DNA of 64,000 bases from Streptomyces sp. NBC_01351 (GCF_036237315.1 NZ_CP108356.1:744001-808000); one strand, 5' to 3'; positions 1-9,491 are shown, numbered from the stretch's first letter. Notes: generated by a model not told the origin, from the letters alone. Made by a program: numbers and translations.

Positions 1-71
1 GACCGCCTCACGACGGTCTACCAGGAGAAGAATGCCGCTCCCAGGAACCAGAGCAAGGCCGAGCGCATCAG
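1..71 (+). pseudogene. Out-of-frame N-terminal piece of the integrase gene
   Basis: Frame 1 from the window edge reads DRLTTVYQEKNAAPRNQSKA and then ERIR, which looks like the lysine-rich arm that precedes the core-binding domain of Streptomyces phage-type integrases. The integrase body continues as KYGAMQFREY, but in the next frame. Adding one base near position 70 would join the two into ERI-x-KYGAMQFREY. This suggests a one-base deletion or a sequencing error. The true start lies left of the window. Confidence 0.55.
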
Positions 72-83
72 AAGTACGGCGCG

Positions 84-1001
84 ATGCAGTTCCGCGAGTA
101 CACCGCGGAGTGGAAGGCCGGCCAGCGCGACCTCGCCGAGTCCTCACTCCGCACCCTGGAGTCCCTCCTCGAGAACCACATCTTGCCCACCCTCGGCAGC
201 CGCCGCATGACCACCTTCGACCACAAAGTCATCGACGGCTTCATCCGCACCATGGAACGCAACGGCGCCGGCCTCGCCACCCAGTCCAACGCCTTCGACA
301 AGGTGAAGTCCGTCCTCCTGGACGCCTACCCCCTCGGCATCTACACCGAGAACCCCGTCCTGGGCGTCAAGCCCCCGCAGTACGACCCGGAACGCGCGGT
401 GATCCCCTCCCCCGCCCAGCTCCGCGACATACGCACCGCCGGCGACGACCGCTTCCTCCTGATCGCCGACCTCATGAGCGGCTGCGGCATGCGCAACGGC
501 GAAGCCTTCGCCGTCAACATCAACATCAACATCAACAACCTTGTCGCGAGCGACGTCTACCGCATCACCGAACAGGTCAACCAGACCACCAAGACCTACG
601 GCCGCCTCAAGCACCGCAAGCCCACCGACTACCGCGACGTCCCCCTCCCGGCCCGCGTCCGCGAGACGATCGAGTGGTACGCCGACATACACGGCACGGT
701 CGACGGCTACCTCCTCCGCCACCCCATGGACCCAACAAAGCCGTTCCTCGCGTACTACCTCCAGAACCAGTGGCAGCGCATCAAGCGTGCCGACGAGGTC
801 GACATCCCCCACGGCATGGTGATCTACAGCCTCCGCCACTTCTTCGCGTCGAACTGCCTCACCAACGGCATCCCCATCACCGACGTCGCCGAATGGATGG
901 GACACAAGAGCCTCGACATCACCTTCAAGATCTACCGCCACCTCATGCCCGGCTCCATCGGCAAAGCCGCGAAGATCCTGGACGTCGGTCTGGCGGCTTG
1001 A
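84..1001 (+). CDS. Tyrosine-type site-specific recombinase (integrase), probably frameshifted
   Basis: Tyrosine recombinase that would integrate or excise a mobile element by strand exchange at an attachment site. From the first in-frame ATG there are 305 residues: a SAM-like core-binding domain (about 1-100) and the catalytic domain (about 110-295). Visible catalytic residues are Arg137 (GCGMRNGE), a lysine in the beta-hairpin (KHRK, about 176-179), Arg251 of the HxxR box, His274 (MGHKS) and the nucleophile Tyr284 (KIYRHL). The first His of HxxR is replaced by Tyr248 (YSLRHFF). A hexamer repeat encodes Asn-Ile pairs at 145-150. This ATG is probably not the native start, because arm-domain sequence lies upstream in another frame. 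No tRNA or att site is visible in the window, so element limits are unknown. The family is certain; whether the protein is functional is doubtful. Confidence 0.85.
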   Translation: MQFREYTAEWKAGQRDLAESSLRTLESLLENHILPTLGSRRMTTFDHKVIDGFIRTMERNGAGLATQSNAFDKVKSVLLDAYPLGIYTENPVLGVKPPQYDPERAVIPSPAQLRDIRTAGDDRFLLIADLMSGCGMRNGEAFAVNINININNLVASDVYRITEQVNQTTKTYGRLKHRKPTDYRDVPLPARVRETIEWYADIHGTVDGYLLRHPMDPTKPFLAYYLQNQWQRIKRADEVDIPHGMVIYSLRHFFASNCLTNGIPITDVAEWMGHKSLDITFKIYRHLMPGSIGKAAKILDVGLAA

Positions 1002-1140
1002 CCGGCGACGCTCAGGAGGAGGCGCCCTAGTCGATCCCTCGCTTGCATACTCCACCAACCAAGGAGGTCGCACATGTTTTCGGCATATGCGCCGAGGAGA
1101 TAACCATCCCAATACTGCGCGCACGCCAGCAGGGGGTGTC

Positions 1141-2073
1141 ATGAAGTACGACCTGTCCGGTCGCTTGGTGGTAGGGATCGCCTCCAGTGCACTGTTCGAC
1201 CTCACCGACTGCGATGCAGTGTTTCGAGAACGAGGAGAGGACGCCTACCGCGCTTACCAAGAGGCCCACGTGAAAGATGTGTTGACCAAGGGCGTTGCCT
1301 TCCCTTTCGTCCGGCGCCTGCTGTCGTTGAACGACCTGGCGGAACCATCCGACTCGCTGGTTGAGGTCATCATCCTGTCGCGAAACGACCCCGACACAGG
1401 CCTACGGGTCATGCGTTCGATCGAAGCGCACAACCTGCCCATCAGCCGAGCCGTCTTTCAGCAGGGACGGTCGTCACACAGGTTCATGCCGGCACTGAAC
1501 ATGTCGTTGTTCCTGTCTGCCAATGGGGCTGACGTTCATGAGGCGGTGGCAGACGGAATGCCAGCGGGTCACGTGCTTGAGACAGCGCGGGTCGATGACG
1601 AGACCGACCCTGAACTGCGCATCGCTTTCGACTTCGACGGCGTACTGGCGGGTGACTCAGCCGAGCGGATCTTCCAGAACGCCGGCATCGACGCGTTCCG
1701 TGCGCACGAGGTCCGCAATGCGACCACACCTCACGATCCAGGACCGCTGGGCGAGTTCCTCTCCGGCATCAACCGCATCCAGCGCCGCGAAGAGGACGAG
1801 CGCCGCAAGAATCCCGGGTATCAGCCCCGCCTTCGAGTGTCCCTGGTCACCGCTCGGGACGCCCCTGCACATGAGCGTGCCGTGCGGAGCCTCAAGCAGT
1901 GGGGGCTACGGGTCAATGACGCCTTCTTCCTCGGCGGCATCGAAAAGGCTCCCGTCATCGGTGCCCTGGATCCGCACATCTTCTTCGACGACCAGGTCTC
2001 CCACCTGAATGGCACCGCACCGGCCACACCCAGCGTGCACATACCGTTCGGAGTCGTCAATGCGCCCTCATGA
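1141..2073 (+). CDS. Cytosolic 5'-nucleotidase 1-family protein
   Basis: Predicted to hydrolyse nucleoside 5'-monophosphates to nucleosides; related to the cN-I family (PF06189). The 310 residues carry the family's recognisable blocks: SSALFDL near the N-terminus, ILSRNDPDTGLRVMRSIE (about 78-95), LNMSLFLSAN, and the HAD-like aspartate motif AFDFDGVLAGD (about 162-172), ending with the FFDDQ motif. The start at 1141 is preceded by an AGGGGG Shine-Dalgarno stretch; an in-frame start at 1087 has no ribosome site and adds unrelated residues. The gene follows the integrase on the same strand after 139 bases, so it may be cargo of the element. GC content looks lower than in the flanking chromosomal genes, in keeping with acquired DNA. 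Substrate not deducible. Confidence 0.85.
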   Translation: MKYDLSGRLVVGIASSALFDLTDCDAVFRERGEDAYRAYQEAHVKDVLTKGVAFPFVRRLLSLNDLAEPSDSLVEVIILSRNDPDTGLRVMRSIEAHNLPISRAVFQQGRSSHRFMPALNMSLFLSANGADVHEAVADGMPAGHVLETARVDDETDPELRIAFDFDGVLAGDSAERIFQNAGIDAFRAHEVRNATTPHDPGPLGEFLSGINRIQRREEDERRKNPGYQPRLRVSLVTARDAPAHERAVRSLKQWGLRVNDAFFLGGIEKAPVIGALDPHIFFDDQVSHLNGTAPATPSVHIPFGVVNAPS

Positions 2074-2354
2074 GTGCGCTGCGTACCAGGCGTTGGTGCC
2101 TTCACCAGAACGCTGGAACTAGCTGAAGCAGCGGATACGCATGCAACCCGAACGAACCGGTCTGCGCGGGAGTCGAGCTTCCCAATCCGAAGGGCTGCGT
2201 CAATCTTTTTGGGCACGTGCCCCATCCTCCCTGATAGCTCACAACGGAGCGGCAGAGAAGTCAGAACGGTTCACTAGCTGGGGCGGCGCCCACTGTGCCG
2301 CCCTGGACCTAGGCTGTCGGAACGTGGGCGGCACGCAGTATGCAGGCGCGTATG

Positions 2355-5243
2355 TCATGCGTCGTGTTCTTGAGAGGCTGACAACAGCGCGTCGGTCAGG
2401 AGGGGATTTTCTTCCGGGTCCCCGGTCGGTGTCAGTGGGTGGTCGGCGAAGGCCACCCGGGAACCGAGGTTGAGCTTTCGCAGGGCGCGTGCCACATGTT
2501 GCTCGACGGTACGGCAGGACAGCACGAGCAGTTCGGCTATCTGAGGGTTGGTCATCCCTTGCCCCGCCAGTGTCGCCACTTCCTTCTCCCTGGGGGAGAG
2601 TTCCTGCCCGTACCCCTTTCTGCCTCTTCGGGAACCTTCGTGCTGGCGCAGGTGACGTTGGCACCGGGCGATGTCGTGTGTGGTGCCGAGAGCGGTGTAC
2701 AGGGCGAGGGCGGCGCTGAGTTGGGCCGCCGCCGCCATGCGGTCGTCGGCGTCGGTGAAGCAGTGGGCGGCGGCTTCGTAGGCTGCGGCGGCAGCGGCGG
2801 GGTGGGGGAGCTTTTCGTAGTGGCGGGCTGCCCGGACGTAGTGCGCGGCGGCTGCGGAAACCGCTCCGCTTGCTTGGGCCAATGCGCCGTGGCCGGCGTG
2901 GGCGGCGGCTGTGGCCAGGGGGGCTTCTTTGCCGGTGAGGCCGCTCCCGAATTCATCCAGAAGCTCCGTGGCGTCGTCGGTACGGTTGCCGCGTACGAAT
3001 GCCCGGACCGCAATCGGGACGAGTTCCGCGCCCCAGATCCAGTTCCCTTTCTCGCGTAGGCGTGAGAGCGCCTGGTCCGCTTCCCAGCAGGCCGCGGCCG
3101 TACGGCCTTGCGTCAGCAGCGCCGATGCCCGGCCCGCGCGTGCGGAGGCCACCACGGGCACGTTGTGCGGAGCGGTTCGCAACGCTGCGTCGAAGTGGTG
3201 CACGGCGGCTGCCCGGGCGCCCTGCCACAGGGACAGCCACCCTGTCGCCAGCCAGGCGTCAGCGGCCAGGAACTCCCTCTCCCCGGCCAGGGCGATGACG
3301 CGGTCGGCGGCATGCGGGAGGTCCGCCCACCTGCCGGTGGCGGCACTGAGCCGTAGCGAGGTGCCGTCACCGAGCATCGACAGGAACGTCTCCTTCCCGC
3401 CGGAGAGTTTTCTGCCCTCCACCAGAAAGGCGTGCGCGCGGTCGTAGTGCCCGTTCCATGTCGCGGAGTCGGCGAGGTTGAAGTACGCCCGTGTGCGCTG
3501 CGTCGTCGAGGGGAGGGTGCGTTCCAGCTCGGCGATGTCCGACCACACCCGGGGGTCACCCATCAGCATCCGCGCGGAGAGCCGGTTGGTGTGCACTGCC
3601 GCGATCGTCTCGGCGTCCGCGCTGTCGCTCAGGGCGCACTCGGCCCGGTGCAGCCAGTGCATGTGGGTCTCGACCGGTCCCGTTCCGAAGCTGGGCAGGG
3701 CCAGCGCCGCCATGCCGCGTGCGGCGAGTTCGGGTCGTTCGCGCAGGTCGGTCACGGCGGCTTCGATCTCGGTCCGCCCCGCCTCGAGTTCACCGGCCTG
3801 GTTGATGAGCCAGCGTCCCAGGTTGAGGCGCACTTCCCCTCTGGCCACCGAGGACAGGCAGTCCTGTCGCAGTATTGAGCGCAGGTGGTCGATGGTGCCG
3901 GCCGAGGTGATGCCGTCGAGGACCGCACGGCTGAGCCGGACGGCGAACAGATCACGGGCGTGGGCGGGCAACGCGGTTTCGGTCAGGGCCCTTTCGAGCA
4001 GGGCGACGGCGACCGTCGCGTCCCCGGCGCCCATCTCCTGGTCGACAGCGGTCAGGGTGTGCCGGACCCACGCCGCCGCATCACCGCTCTGCCGGTAGTG
4101 GTGGGCGAGCCGGGCCGGTCGGCAGTCACTGCATTGGGCCAGCAGTTCCGCGGCCCGGGCGTGCAGTCGCGTTCTCAGTGGACCGGGGATCGTGGTGCGC
4201 ACGGCCTGGGCGGCGAGGTGGTGGCGTGGCCCGTAGTGGCCGGGGGTGCGTTCGTACAGTCCTCCCGTGCCGATGGCGCGTACCACGGCGCTCGGTACCC
4301 GCCGGACCGGCAGACCGGCCACGTGCCCGAGGTCCTGCTCGGTCGCAGGTTCACCGAGTACCGCAGCGGCACGGATGACGGCGGTGGCCGCCCGCCCGGA
4401 GGCCGTCAGCAGGTCCTGTACGGCGTCCAGCAGAAGCGAAGGCGTCTCGATGTCGTCGAGCAACGACGGGGTCAGCGCCGTCGGACGCAGTGCCCGTACA
4501 CCGCGTGCGACCTCTTGGACCCACAGCGGGTTGCCCGCGCTGCGCGCGTGCAGTTCGGCCGCGAAGTCCTCGGGCACCCCCGGCGTGCCGAGCACATGCG
4601 CGGCGAGCCGGCCCACCTGGGCGGCGTCCATCGGCTCAAGGCGTATGCGGGTGCCCACCTTCAGGGCTGAGTAGTTCCCCGGGAGTGAGCCACTGGGCCT
4701 GCGGCACGTCAGCACGAGCACGACCCCGGGCGGGGGCTCCGAGCAGAGGTACTGCAAAAGATCCCACGTCTCGCGGTCGGACCGGTGCACGTCCTCGATC
4801 ACGACCACCGCGGGACCCAGCTGAACCAGCAGTTCGCGAAACGCACGGAAGATCCGAGACCGCCGGACGGATTCCTCGGTGACCGAACAGGTGCTCACCG
4901 GCAGGCCCGCGAGCTCCGGCAGGAGTTCGCGCAGGCTTCCCACGAGCGGACTGAACCCCCTGGTGTCGAGCCGGCCCGCTCCTCGTCGTACGGCCTCGAT
5001 CACCGGCCCGTAGGGAAGAGGAACCCGCATCGGCGGACAGACCCCCTCCAGCACAGGCTGGTCGTCCATCGACGGGTGACGAAGCAACTCCTGGACGAGA
5101 CGGGATTTGCCCGACCCGGCCTCGCCTTCGATCAACACGGTCTCCGGGGAGCGGCGCACCGCCCTCAGCAGCCGGTCGAGCTCTGCGGATCTGTCGTTGC
5201 ACAAGCCCGTCCGTGCCTCCGTGGCAATTCTGGGTGGCACCAT
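2355..5243 (-). CDS. LAL-family LuxR transcriptional regulator (large ATP-binding regulator)
   Basis: A 962-residue regulator of the MalT/LAL class, in which ATP binding in an N-terminal STAND-type NTPase domain controls a C-terminal DNA-binding domain. The P-loop GEAGSGKS is at 40-47, and a Walker B strand (AVVVIEDVHRSD) lies about 100 residues later. The middle 500 residues are helical and alanine-rich, as expected for a TPR-like sensor arm. The LuxR helix-turn-helix occupies roughly 895-950 (LSPREKEVATLAGQGMTNPQ, then IAELLVLSCRTVEQHV). Length is typical for the family. The gene is divergent from the secreted subtilisin gene at 5458 across a 214-base spacer, so that protease is the nearest candidate target (inference). 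LAL proteins often activate secondary-metabolite or catabolic clusters, but none is visible here. Confidence 0.93.
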   Translation of the reverse strand: MVPPRIATEARTGLCNDRSAELDRLLRAVRRSPETVLIEGEAGSGKSRLVQELLRHPSMDDQPVLEGVCPPMRVPLPYGPVIEAVRRGAGRLDTRGFSPLVGSLRELLPELAGLPVSTCSVTEESVRRSRIFRAFRELLVQLGPAVVVIEDVHRSDRETWDLLQYLCSEPPPGVVLVLTCRRPSGSLPGNYSALKVGTRIRLEPMDAAQVGRLAAHVLGTPGVPEDFAAELHARSAGNPLWVQEVARGVRALRPTALTPSLLDDIETPSLLLDAVQDLLTASGRAATAVIRAAAVLGEPATEQDLGHVAGLPVRRVPSAVVRAIGTGGLYERTPGHYGPRHHLAAQAVRTTIPGPLRTRLHARAAELLAQCSDCRPARLAHHYRQSGDAAAWVRHTLTAVDQEMGAGDATVAVALLERALTETALPAHARDLFAVRLSRAVLDGITSAGTIDHLRSILRQDCLSSVARGEVRLNLGRWLINQAGELEAGRTEIEAAVTDLRERPELAARGMAALALPSFGTGPVETHMHWLHRAECALSDSADAETIAAVHTNRLSARMLMGDPRVWSDIAELERTLPSTTQRTRAYFNLADSATWNGHYDRAHAFLVEGRKLSGGKETFLSMLGDGTSLRLSAATGRWADLPHAADRVIALAGEREFLAADAWLATGWLSLWQGARAAAVHHFDAALRTAPHNVPVVASARAGRASALLTQGRTAAACWEADQALSRLREKGNWIWGAELVPIAVRAFVRGNRTDDATELLDEFGSGLTGKEAPLATAAAHAGHGALAQASGAVSAAAAHYVRAARHYEKLPHPAAAAAAYEAAAHCFTDADDRMAAAAQLSAALALYTALGTTHDIARCQRHLRQHEGSRRGRKGYGQELSPREKEVATLAGQGMTNPQIAELLVLSCRTVEQHVARALRKLNLGSRVAFADHPLTPTGDPEENPLLTDALLSASQEHDA

Positions 5244-5457
5244 GCGCGGACTTTAATCCCCGCCGCCCGGTGGCACAAGGCACGTCCGCACCTGCTGTTT
5301 CTTGCGTATACCCACCTATTGAGCGGGCCATTGCCGCAGGGCGGCCGTGCGCCCATGGTTCTGGATGTTCGACGGCGCCACCCCTCCTCGTGGCCGACGT
5401 CGACGCACCACTCCCCTATGTGCCGCCATCTCTGGCATGCCCCCCTCAAGGAGAAAC

Positions 5458-7047
5458 GTGAAGAAGAACTCCGCGGGACGCAAAAGGCTCACGCTCTGTC
5501 TCGCCACGCTTCTCGCTGCGGCGGCGACAACGGTCTGGACACCCTCCGCGTTCGCCGGCGCCGAGCCGTCCCCCACGCCGGACAAGCTGCTCAGCGTCGA
5601 CGGCGGGACGCAGGTCAAGGACCGCTACATCGTCCAGCTCAACGACGGCACCACCCAGGTGTCCACCACAACGGCACAGAAGCTGGCGGGCAAGTACGGC
5701 GGCCAGGCCAGGCACACCTACAACCACGCACTGCGCGGGTTCTCCGCGCAGATGAGCGAGAGCGAGGCGGCCAAGCTGGCCGCTGACCCGACGGTGAAGT
5801 ACGTCGCACCGGTCCAGATCGGCCACTCCTCCGCGACCCAGACGAACCCTCCATCGTGGGGGCTGGACCGGATCGACCAGAAGGCCCTGCCGCTCGACAA
5901 GAAGTACACGTACAGCAGCACCGCGAGCAACGTCACGGCCTACGTAGTCGACAGCGGCATCCGCATGAGCCACCAGGACTTCGGCGGACGGGCCAAGAGC
6001 GGCTACGACTTCGTCGACAACGACAGCAACGCCAGCGACTGCCTGGGCCACGGCACGCACGTCGCCGGCACGGTCGGGGGCTCGACGTACGGGGTCGCCA
6101 AGGGCGTCAAGCTCGTCTCCGTCCGCATCCTCGACTGCAACGACAGCAGCACCACGGAGCAGGCGCTCAACGGCATCGAGTGGGTCACCAAGAACGCCGT
6201 GAAGCCCGCGGTGGCCAATATGAGCCTGCAGTTCGGCAGCAACGACACCGTCGTGGAGGGGGCGCTCAAGAAGTCCATAGCCTCCGGTGTGACGTGGTCG
6301 CTGTCGGCCAACAACTTCGACAGCGACGCCTGCCAGTCATCGCCGGCGAAGCTGCCCGAAGCGATCACTGTCGGAAACACCGACAACTCCGACAAGCGTA
6401 ACTCGAACTCGAACTACGGCTCCTGCCTGGACATCTGGGCCCCAGGTACGAACATCGTCTCAGCCAGTCACCAGAACGACACCGGCACCCGCACGATGAC
6501 CGGTACGTCGATGGCCGCCCCGCACGTGGCCGGCGCCGCAGCCCTGTACCTGGCCGACCACCCCAGTGCCACCCCGCAGCAGACGCGCGACGCGCTGGTC
6601 GCACAGGCCAGCACCGTCACCATCGGTGACGCCAAGGCAGGCTCGCCGAACAAGCTCCTCAACACCAACTCCGGCACCACGGACCCCGACCCGACGACCT
6701 GCCCCGCGGTCACCAGCACCACCCGCGTGAACATCCCCGACAACGCGCCCGCCGTCACCAGCCCGGTCACCATCTCCGGCTGCTCCGGCCAGGCGTCCTC
6801 CACCACCGCGGTCACCGTCGACATCACCCACACCTTCCGCGGTGACGTCGTCCTCGACCTGGTCGCCCCCGACGGCTCCACCTACCGCCTGAAGAACTCC
6901 TCGGCCTCCGACTCCGCCGACAACATCCTCGCCACCTACACCGTCAACGCGTCCTCCGAGGCCCGCAACGGAACCTGGAAGCTCCGCGCCCAGGATGTCG
7001 CCGCCAACGACTCCGGCTTCATCAACTCCTGGAAGCTCACCGTCTGA
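5458..7047 (+). CDS. Secreted subtilisin-like serine protease (S8) with I9 prodomain and C-terminal P-domain
   Basis: Exported endopeptidase of 529 residues. The order is: a Sec signal peptide (KKNSAGRKRLTLCLATLLAA, cleavage probably after SAFA, about residue 33), an inhibitor I9 propeptide (RYIVQLNDG), a subtilisin catalytic domain, and a proprotein-convertase P-domain (about 425-529, beginning TTRVNIPDN and ending SWKLTV). The catalytic triad is Asp165 (VVDSG), His201 (GHGTHVAG) and Ser351 (GTSMAAPHVAG). The GTG at 5458 is chosen because AAGGAG sits six bases upstream and the residues after it form a canonical signal peptide; an upstream in-frame ATG at 5347 would bury it. Monocistronic, followed by a long hairpin at 7169-7205. 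Confidence 0.95.
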   Translation: MKKNSAGRKRLTLCLATLLAAAATTVWTPSAFAGAEPSPTPDKLLSVDGGTQVKDRYIVQLNDGTTQVSTTTAQKLAGKYGGQARHTYNHALRGFSAQMSESEAAKLAADPTVKYVAPVQIGHSSATQTNPPSWGLDRIDQKALPLDKKYTYSSTASNVTAYVVDSGIRMSHQDFGGRAKSGYDFVDNDSNASDCLGHGTHVAGTVGGSTYGVAKGVKLVSVRILDCNDSSTTEQALNGIEWVTKNAVKPAVANMSLQFGSNDTVVEGALKKSIASGVTWSLSANNFDSDACQSSPAKLPEAITVGNTDNSDKRNSNSNYGSCLDIWAPGTNIVSASHQNDTGTRTMTGTSMAAPHVAGAAALYLADHPSATPQQTRDALVAQASTVTIGDAKAGSPNKLLNTNSGTTDPDPTTCPAVTSTTRVNIPDNAPAVTSPVTISGCSGQASSTTAVTVDITHTFRGDVVLDLVAPDGSTYRLKNSSASDSADNILATYTVNASSEARNGTWKLRAQDVAANDSGFINSWKLTV

Positions 7048-7168
7048 CCTGACCGACGCCCCGGAAACCCCGCATCGAGCGGGCGCCGCCTCCGCAAGAC
7101 GTGAACCCCGCGTCCATCGGATGAAGGGAAGGCGCTGAAGCGGCGACAACAGTTCCGCTCCGGCCAGA

Positions 7169-7205
7169 GCCGGGTACCGCCCGCCAACCATGGGTGGTGC
7201 CCGGC
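7169..7205 (+). terminator. 14-bp stem-loop between the protease and serine dehydratase genes
   Basis: Arms GCCGGGTACCGCCC (7169-7182) and GGGTGGTGCCCGGC (7192-7205) pair along all 14 positions with two G-U wobbles, enclosing a 9-base loop. No T-run follows, as is usual in Streptomyces. It could end the protease transcript or lie in the leader of the next gene. The region does not match the glycine riboswitch consensus. Confidence 0.5.
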
Positions 7206-7304
7206 CCGCCCTCTCGTACAAGCCGTTCGGTGCAGCGTGTGTCACGAGGCGGCCGGGGCCTCTCTCCAAGCCCTCACCATCCCCTGTGCGAAGGAGCGCC
7301 CACT

Positions 7305-8672
7305 GTGGCCGTCAGCGTCTTCGATCTCTTCTCCATCGGCATCGGGCCGTCCAGTTCACACACGGTTGGCCCCATGCGAGCGGCTAACACGTTCGTGCAC
7401 CAGCTCAGGGACCACGGACTTCTCGCAGCCACTGCAGCGGTGCGGACAGACCTTTTCGGTTCGCTGGGGGCGACCGGCCATGGCCACGGCACGCCCAAGG
7501 CAGTCCTGCTGGGCCTGGAAGGTAACTCGCCACAAACGGTCGACGTCGCAACTGCAGACGAGAAAGTGGAGAAGATTCGATCCGGCAAAAGCCTCAACCT
7601 GCTGGGCACGTATCCGATCGACTTCGACGTCAACGAACAACTACTTCTCCACCGCCGCACGTCTCTGCCGTACCACCCCAACGGCATGACACTCATCGCA
7701 TACGGTGCCGACGGCGTCGTCCTGCTTCAGAAGACGTACTACTCGGTCGGTGGCGGCTTCATCGTGGACGAGAGCGCAGTCGACGCGGACCGGACCAAGC
7801 TCGACGACACCGTCCCGAAATACCCATTCCGCACCGGTGGCGACCTGCTGCGCCTCACCCGGGAGACTGGTCAACCGATCTCCGCACTGGTATGGGAGAA
7901 CGAGAAGGTCTGGCGGAGCGAGCCGGAGATCCGCGACGGGCTACTCGATATCTGGCGTGTGATGCAGGCATGCACGGAACGCGGCATGTCTCACGGCGGC
8001 ACCCTGCCCGGCGGGCTCAAGGTCCGCCGCCGCGCCGCCGCCGCTGCGCAAGCTCTGCGCTCCGAGGGAGACCCCGACGCGCACGCCATGGAGTGGGTCA
8101 CGCTCTACGCGATGGCCGTGAACGAGGAGAACGCCGCCGGCGGGCGGGTAGTGACCGCCCCGACCAACGGTGCTGCCGGAATCATCCCGGCCGTCCTGCA
8201 CTACTACACCAATTTCGTACCTGGTGCGGATGAACGGGGCATCATCCGCCTCCTGCTCACAGCGGGAGCCATCGGCATGCTCTTCAAGGAAAACGCCTCC
8301 ATCTCCGGCGCCGAGGTCGGCTGCCAGGGCGAGGTCGGCTCGGCCTGCTCGATGGCGGCCGGTGCCCTGGCCGAGGTCCTGGGCGGCTCCCCCGAGCAGG
8401 TGGAGAACGCCGCCGAGATCGGCATGGAGCACAACCTGGGCCTCACCTGCGACCCCGTCGGCGGTCTCGTCCAGATCCCCTGCATCGAACGCAACGGAAT
8501 AGCGGCGGTGAAGGCCATCACGGCAGCCAAAATGGCATTGCGCGGCGACGGCAGCCACAAAGTCTCCCTCGACCACGTCATCAAGACCATGAAGCAGACC
8601 GGTGCAGACATGTCATTCAAGTACAAGGAAACTGCCCGCGGGGGCCTCGCCGTCAACATCATCGAATGCTGA
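7305..8672 (+). CDS. sdaA: L-serine ammonia-lyase (L-serine dehydratase), single-chain iron-sulfur type
   Basis: Deaminates L-serine to pyruvate and ammonia using a [4Fe-4S] cluster. The 455-residue protein contains the beta domain at the N-terminus ([20 protein letters not shown]) fused to the alpha domain, as in single-chain bacterial enzymes. The conserved cysteines are visible at 340 and 348 ([10 protein letters not shown]), 382 (LTCDPVGG) and 393 (IPCIERN); 340, 382 and 393 fit the cluster-ligand positions of the family. The GTG at 7305 has an AAGGAG ribosome site eight bases upstream and begins exactly at the family N-terminus, so the longer in-frame ORF from 7194 was rejected. The next gene starts at or just after its stop codon and may be translationally coupled. 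Confidence 0.95.
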   Translation: MAVSVFDLFSIGIGPSSSHTVGPMRAANTFVHQLRDHGLLAATAAVRTDLFGSLGATGHGHGTPKAVLLGLEGNSPQTVDVATADEKVEKIRSGKSLNLLGTYPIDFDVNEQLLLHRRTSLPYHPNGMTLIAYGADGVVLLQKTYYSVGGGFIVDESAVDADRTKLDDTVPKYPFRTGGDLLRLTRETGQPISALVWENEKVWRSEPEIRDGLLDIWRVMQACTERGMSHGGTLPGGLKVRRRAAAAAQALRSEGDPDAHAMEWVTLYAMAVNEENAAGGRVVTAPTNGAAGIIPAVLHYYTNFVPGADERGIIRLLLTAGAIGMLFKENASISGAEVGCQGEVGSACSMAAGALAEVLGGSPEQVENAAEIGMEHNLGLTCDPVGGLVQIPCIERNGIAAVKAITAAKMALRGDGSHKVSLDHVIKTMKQTGADMSFKYKETARGGLAVNIIEC

Positions 8673-8710
8673 TATCGGGCACCATAGAACTCAACCAGAC
8701 GGGCGCAACC

Positions 8711-9319
8711 ATGATTGAGGCGACCTCGATCTTCTCCCTCCCCGCAACACCCGAGTCCGTACCCGAAGGTCGCAACCGCATCCGGGATACGCTGCGCTCA
8801 TGGGAACTCCCATGCAACGAAGACCTGAATCTCAAATTGGCCCTGGTCGCCTCCGAACTCCTTACCAACGCCGTACGCCACGCGGGCGGGCAAATGACTA
8901 TCTGCCTGGACCTAGACACGGACCGCCTCATCCTCAGCGTGCACGACAGCTCGCCAACCACACCCACCCTCCGAAGGACCCCACCGGACGTCTGGGGCGA
9001 GGACAACCGGGGTCTCACCCTCATCGATGCGTACTCGTATACGCACGGTGTCGAGCGCACCCCCGCAGGAAAACGGTGCTGGGCCGTGCTCCCTCTTCCC
9101 ACCGAGCTGCTACTGGCAGAAGGCCGCAGAACCGCGGGAGGCACGGATACCTCGCGGTGGGTTGTCGAGCCCGCCGGAACCGCCCTCCTCGCGGTAATCC
9201 GTCGCACCGCGAGGAATGTCGACATGCAGCCGGCCGGGTGTGCTGAAGGACGACCATCCGACACGGACCCTGGACGCGATCGCCCCCCTGGGACATCGCG
9301 CCCGGGGCCGTTCGTGTGA
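8711..9319 (+). CDS. ATP-binding protein of the anti-sigma-factor / RsbW-like HATPase family
   Basis: Small Bergerat-fold (GHKL) ATPase of the type abundant in Streptomyces, where such proteins act as anti-sigma factor kinases or partner-switch regulators. The N-box is ASELLTNAVRHAGG (about 50-63), with a G1-like VHDSSP motif and a G2-like NRGLTLIDAYS motif. After about residue 140 comes a 60-residue tail without recognisable fold. Two starts are possible: ATG 8711, used here because the family homology begins soon after it, or ATG 8666, which overlaps the sdaA stop codon. Neither has a convincing ribosome site. No cognate sigma factor or STAS anti-anti-sigma gene is nearby, so the partner is unknown. 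Confidence 0.82.
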   Translation: MIEATSIFSLPATPESVPEGRNRIRDTLRSWELPCNEDLNLKLALVASELLTNAVRHAGGQMTICLDLDTDRLILSVHDSSPTTPTLRRTPPDVWGEDNRGLTLIDAYSYTHGVERTPAGKRCWAVLPLPTELLLAEGRRTAGGTDTSRWVVEPAGTALLAVIRRTARNVDMQPAGCAEGRPSDTDPGRDRPPGTSRPGPFV

Positions 9320-9458
9320 GCGGCGAGAAAATCGATCTCCCGCATATCAGCGGCGGCGTGCCCGCCCGACAGGTCGGAACCACCAGGGCTGGCACGCACG
9401 CGGAGAGGAAACGGTGTCATGGGAGGAGGCCGTCGCAGTCAAGGAGTTTGAAGCTAGG

Positions 9459-9491
9459 TATGTTGACATAGGTATTTAGGCATACTTATAT
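9459..9491 (+). promoter_or_regulatory. Sigma-70-type promoter with overlapping palindrome for the marR gene
   Basis: A perfect -35 hexamer TTGACA (9463-9468), a 17-base spacer and a -10 hexamer TTATAT (9486-9491) lie just before the GTG at 9499. The palindrome TATGT-TG-ACATA (9459-9470) overlaps the -35 box, and a wider repeat GTATG (9458-9462) / CATAC (9481-9485) spans the spacer. This is the usual arrangement for MarR autorepression. The distance from -10 to the start codon implies a leaderless mRNA. Confidence 0.7.

Noticed and set aside
2074..2354. Small frames between the nucleotidase and LAL genes
   Set aside because: No ribosome site, poor codon bias and no recognisable family; best read as non-coding.
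7194..7304. Upstream in-frame start for the serine dehydratase
   Set aside because: Has no ribosome site, and the family N-terminus begins exactly at GTG 7305 after AAGGAG.
7048..7304. Possible glycine riboswitch before the serine dehydratase gene
   Set aside because: The conserved glycine-aptamer core was not found, only a simple stem-loop.
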